From the NCBI RefSeq assembly GCF_011045025.1, contig NZ_JAAKZX010000029.1, forward strand, positions 1 through 64,000: 64,000 nucleotides of DNA. Direction: 5' to 3'. The notes under the pieces are model-generated. The model was not told the DNA's origin and ran no database searches. It was given only the letters and a program-made list of their open reading frames with translations. The position numbers and the translations under genes are program-made. Shown here piece after piece: positions 61,864 through 64,000 of this stretch (positions are counted from its first letter, which is position 1; each line of letters begins with the position of its first letter). Source of the stretch: Streptomyces ureilyticus (GTDB lineage Bacteria > Actinomycetota > Actinomycetes > Streptomycetales > Streptomycetaceae).

Positions 61864-62711
61864 CGGGACGTACGATCGTCGACGCCCACCACCACGTATG
61901 GGACCTCTCCGTACGCGACCAGGACTGGATCACCGGGCCCGAACTCCGGCCGCTCCGGCGGAACTTCACCCTCACCGACCTCGAACCCGAGACGCGCGCC
62001 GCCGGAGTCGGCCGCACGGTCCTGGTGCAGACGATCACCGTCCCCGAGGAGACCCCGGAGTTTCTGGCCCTCGCGGAGGAGAGCGAGCTGATCGGTGGAG
62101 TGGTCGGCTGGACCGACCTGACCCGGCCGGACGTCGCCGACAAGCTGGCGCGGCTTGCGGAACTCCCGGGCGGCGCGTATCTGCGGGGCATCCGCCACCA
62201 GGTGCAGGGCGAACCCGACCCCGAGTGGCTGCTGCGCCCGGACGTACGCCGAGGACTCACCGCCGTCGCCGCGGCGGGCCTCGTCTACGACCTGGTCGTC
62301 CTGCCGCACCAGCTCCCCGCCTGCGTGAAGGCCGCCGAAAGCCACCCCGAACTCACCTTCGTCCTCGACCACTTGGGTAAACCGCCCATCGCCTCGAGAG
62401 AACTCGAACCCTGGGCCAGCCAGGTGCGCGCGCTTGCCGCGCTGCCCAACACCGTCTGCAAGCTGTCCGGCCTGGTGACGGAGGCGGACCCGAAGAGCTG
62501 GACGGTGCGCGACCTGGCTCCTTACGCGGACACGGTGCTGGAGGCCTTCGGCCCGTCCCGGCTGATGTTCGGCTCGGACTGGCCGGTCTGCACACTGGCC
62601 GCGTCGTACGCCCAAGCGCTGGACGCCGCCGAGGAGTTGACGGCCGGGCTGAGCGACAGCGAGCGGGCCGAGGTCTTCTCGGACACCGCGAGGCGCGTCT
62701 ACGCCCTCTGA
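61860..62711 (+). CDS. L-fucono-lactonase, amidohydrolase family
   Basis: A 283-residue amidohydrolase 2-type enzyme. Metal ligands are in IVDAHHHVWDLS, the barrel has YLRGIRHQVQGEPDPEWLL and FVLDHLGKPPIASREL, and the final Asp is in RLMFGSDWPVCTLAASY. Close pattern to L-fuconolactone and L-rhamnono-lactone hydrolases. It opens the lactone to L-fuconate for the dehydratase. Last gene of the operon; its stop lies inside the convergent lipase maturation factor gene by 13 bases. Confidence 0.88.
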   Translation: MTGRTIVDAHHHVWDLSVRDQDWITGPELRPLRRNFTLTDLEPETRAAGVGRTVLVQTITVPEETPEFLALAEESELIGGVVGWTDLTRPDVADKLARLAELPGGAYLRGIRHQVQGEPDPEWLLRPDVRRGLTAVAAAGLVYDLVVLPHQLPACVKAAESHPELTFVLDHLGKPPIASRELEPWASQVRALAALPNTVCKLSGLVTEADPKSWTVRDLAPYADTVLEAFGPSRLMFGSDWPVCTLAASYAQALDAAEELTAGLSDSERAEVFSDTARRVYAL

Positions 62712-64000
62712 ACGGCGGCCTCGAGCCGGGTGGGGGGCAGGAACTCCCGTACGTACGTCCGCTGCCAGCAGGCGCCCGTCTCGCGCAGCTCGCGCCAGGT
62801 CGTGTACCGGTAGCGGTACAGGCTCGCGCGTACGTACCTGGGCGGCTGGTCCGCCGGGAACGGGGAGCGGCGCAGGAGCCGCAAGGTGTCCCGGTCATTC
62901 TCGAGCAGCCGCTCCACCAGGGCGCCGAACCAGGCGCCGGCGTACGCGGGGGAGAGCCCCACGAACCACATCAGCCAGTCGAGGCGCAGATGGTACGGGG
63001 CGAACTGGCGCGGCCAGTGCCGGGGATCACCCGGCTTGCCCTTGAACTCGTACTCCCGCCATTCGGAGTCCGCGCGCGGGACCTCGTCCAGCGTGCCCTC
63101 GAGGACGACCTCGTACCTCAGCCGGCTGACACTGCCGAACGCCCCGTAGGTGTTGACCAGGTGGAGCGGGTCGAAGGAACGGTTCATGACCTGGCGGTGC
63201 GAGACCAGGTTGCGGGCCGGGCGGTAGCTGAGAGCGACCAGTCCGGCGGCGACGGCCAGGACCACGATCTCGTACCAGAGCGGGGCGTCCGACGGTCCTC
63301 GCGTCACTCCGTAGTCCAGGGCCGACAGTGCGACCACGATCGTGATCCAGTTCAGCCAGGCGAAATTGCCCGACAGGACCAGCCACAGCTGGGTGACGAT
63401 CATCAGGGCCGCGGCGGCCGTCGCGATGGGCTGCGGGGCGAAAAGCAGGACGGGGACGATGAGCTGGGTGAAGTGGCTGGCCGCCACTTCCACCCGGTGG
63501 AGGGGCTTCGGGAGATGGTGGAAGAACCAGCTCAGCGGGCCCGGCATCGGCTGGGTCTCGTGGTGGTGGTCGAGGCAGGTCAGCTTCCGCCAGCAGGCGT
63601 CGCCGCGCATCTTGATCAGACCGGCCCCGAACTCGACGCGGAAGAGGATCCAGCGCAGCAGGAAGAGCACCACGATCGATGGGGCGACCTCGTCGTTGCC
63701 CAGGAAGACGGCGAGGAAGCCGACCTCCAGGAGCAGGGACTCCCAGCCGAAGGAGTACCAGGTCTGCCCTACGTTCACGATCGACAGGTACATCACCCAG
63801 GGGACGAGCCACAGCAGCATGCCGCCCCAGAGCGGCAGTTGACCGTCCAGGCCCGCGATGAGCGCGGCCGAGACCGCGCAGCCGGTCCAGGCCCAGACCG
63901 CGAAGAAACGGTCGGAGTAGTGGAAGTGGAACACGCTCGGTGCCCGCCGGAAGGGCACCCGGGCGACGAAACGGGGCACCGGCAGCATGCCGCGCTCGCC
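62699..64000 (-). CDS. lipase maturation factor family protein, 5' end cut by window
   Basis: At least 433 residues of a polytopic membrane protein. Visible features are several hydrophobic helices (VWAWTGCAVSAALIAGLDGQ, LWGGMLLWLVPWVMYLSI), FRVEFGAGLIKMRGDACWRK, CLDHHHETQPMPGPLSWFFH, and the C-terminal block PGDPRHWPRQFAPYHLRLDW with WYRYRYTTW-like ends. These mark the LMF1-related family, whose bacterial role is unknown. The first ATG in the window (63986-63988) is inside the conserved sequence (GERGMLPVPRF), so the true start lies beyond base 64000. It overlaps the lactonase gene tail to tail. Confidence 0.85.
   Translation of the reverse strand, partial: GERGMLPVPRFVARVPFRRAPSVFHFHYSDRFFAVWAWTGCAVSAALIAGLDGQLPLWGGMLLWLVPWVMYLSIVNVGQTWYSFGWESLLLEVGFLAVFLGNDEVAPSIVVLFLLRWILFRVEFGAGLIKMRGDACWRKLTCLDHHHETQPMPGPLSWFFHHLPKPLHRVEVAASHFTQLIVPVLLFAPQPIATAAAALMIVTQLWLVLSGNFAWLNWITIVVALSALDYGVTRGPSDAPLWYEIVVLAVAAGLVALSYRPARNLVSHRQVMNRSFDPLHLVNTYGAFGSVSRLRYEVVLEGTLDEVPRADSEWREYEFKGKPGDPRHWPRQFAPYHLRLDWLMWFVGLSPAYAGAWFGALVERLLENDRDTLRLLRRSPFPADQPPRYVRASLYRYRYTTWRELRETGACWQRTYVREFLPPTRLEAAVQRA

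Overview
The window is high-GC actinobacterial DNA, almost certainly a Streptomyces chromosome or close relative. The evidence is strong GC bias at third codon positions, many GTG/TTG starts, AGGAGG-type ribosome binding sites, a mycothiol-dependent formaldehyde detoxification pair, an Rpf-type resuscitation factor next to gnd, GlgC with an actinobacterial-type glycogen synthase, and a WS/DGAT acyltransferase. No rRNA, tRNA or CRISPR array was seen.

Layout. (1) 62-1181 carries two chromosome-like genes, an Rv1733c-family membrane protein and a CBS-pair protein, followed by about 700 bases of decayed DNA with an ArsR-like remnant. (2) 1881-7865 is a transposon-like unit of three overlapping tyrosine recombinases plus a TnpC-like coiled-coil protein. 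It appears to have cut a family 2 glycosyltransferase gene, leaving only its N-terminal part at 7848-8183. (3) 8180-26022 is one long minus-strand operon of an integrative conjugative-type island. It holds secreted NlpC/P60 and SH3 wall proteins, membrane transfer proteins (small two-TM protein, VirB8/TcpC-like, TrbL/VirB6-like, SCO6880-like), a VirB4/HerA ATPase, a frameshifted ParB-like gene containing iteron-like repeats, a DpdA/TGT-like protein, and many unfamiliar helical proteins that are paralogues of one another. (4) 26237-26355 is a mirror-symmetric divergent control region. (5) 26480-32054 is the plus-strand arm of the island: a DNA methyltransferase, a DUF4913-like protein, a RelE-like toxin, a secreted SH3 protein, three small helical proteins and a tandem winged-helix regulator. 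(6) The island ends at about 31930 inside the 3' end of gnd, whose product gains about 50 foreign residues. (7) 31934-64000 is ordinary chromosome: gnd, rpf/M23, a DMT permease, glgA/glgC, a secreted GH2/PA14 enzyme, WS/DGAT, SDRs, formaldehyde detoxification, a GNAT, a hydrolase, an amidase, DUF4142, MarR, and a complete-looking L-fucose uptake and non-phosphorylative catabolic operon under a FadR/GntR regulator, ending in a truncated lipase maturation factor gene.

How the parts work together. The island has membrane, wall-hydrolysing and ATPase parts of a DNA transfer machine, but no recognisable relaxase, VirD4/TraB coupling protein or clear integrase of its own in this window, so it may be mobilised in trans, partly degraded, or continue beyond the left edge. 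Its two arms are driven by matched promoters carrying the same ACCGGCGAWT operator, found again upstream of the plus-strand secreted SH3 gene, which suggests one island regulator, perhaps the tandem winged-helix protein at the right end. Several island genes appear to start with CTG. In the chromosome part, the fucose operon encodes a binding protein, ABC ATPase and permease, then a fucose dehydrogenase (AKR), mutarotase, lactonase, fuconate dehydratase and a keto-acid dehydrogenase.
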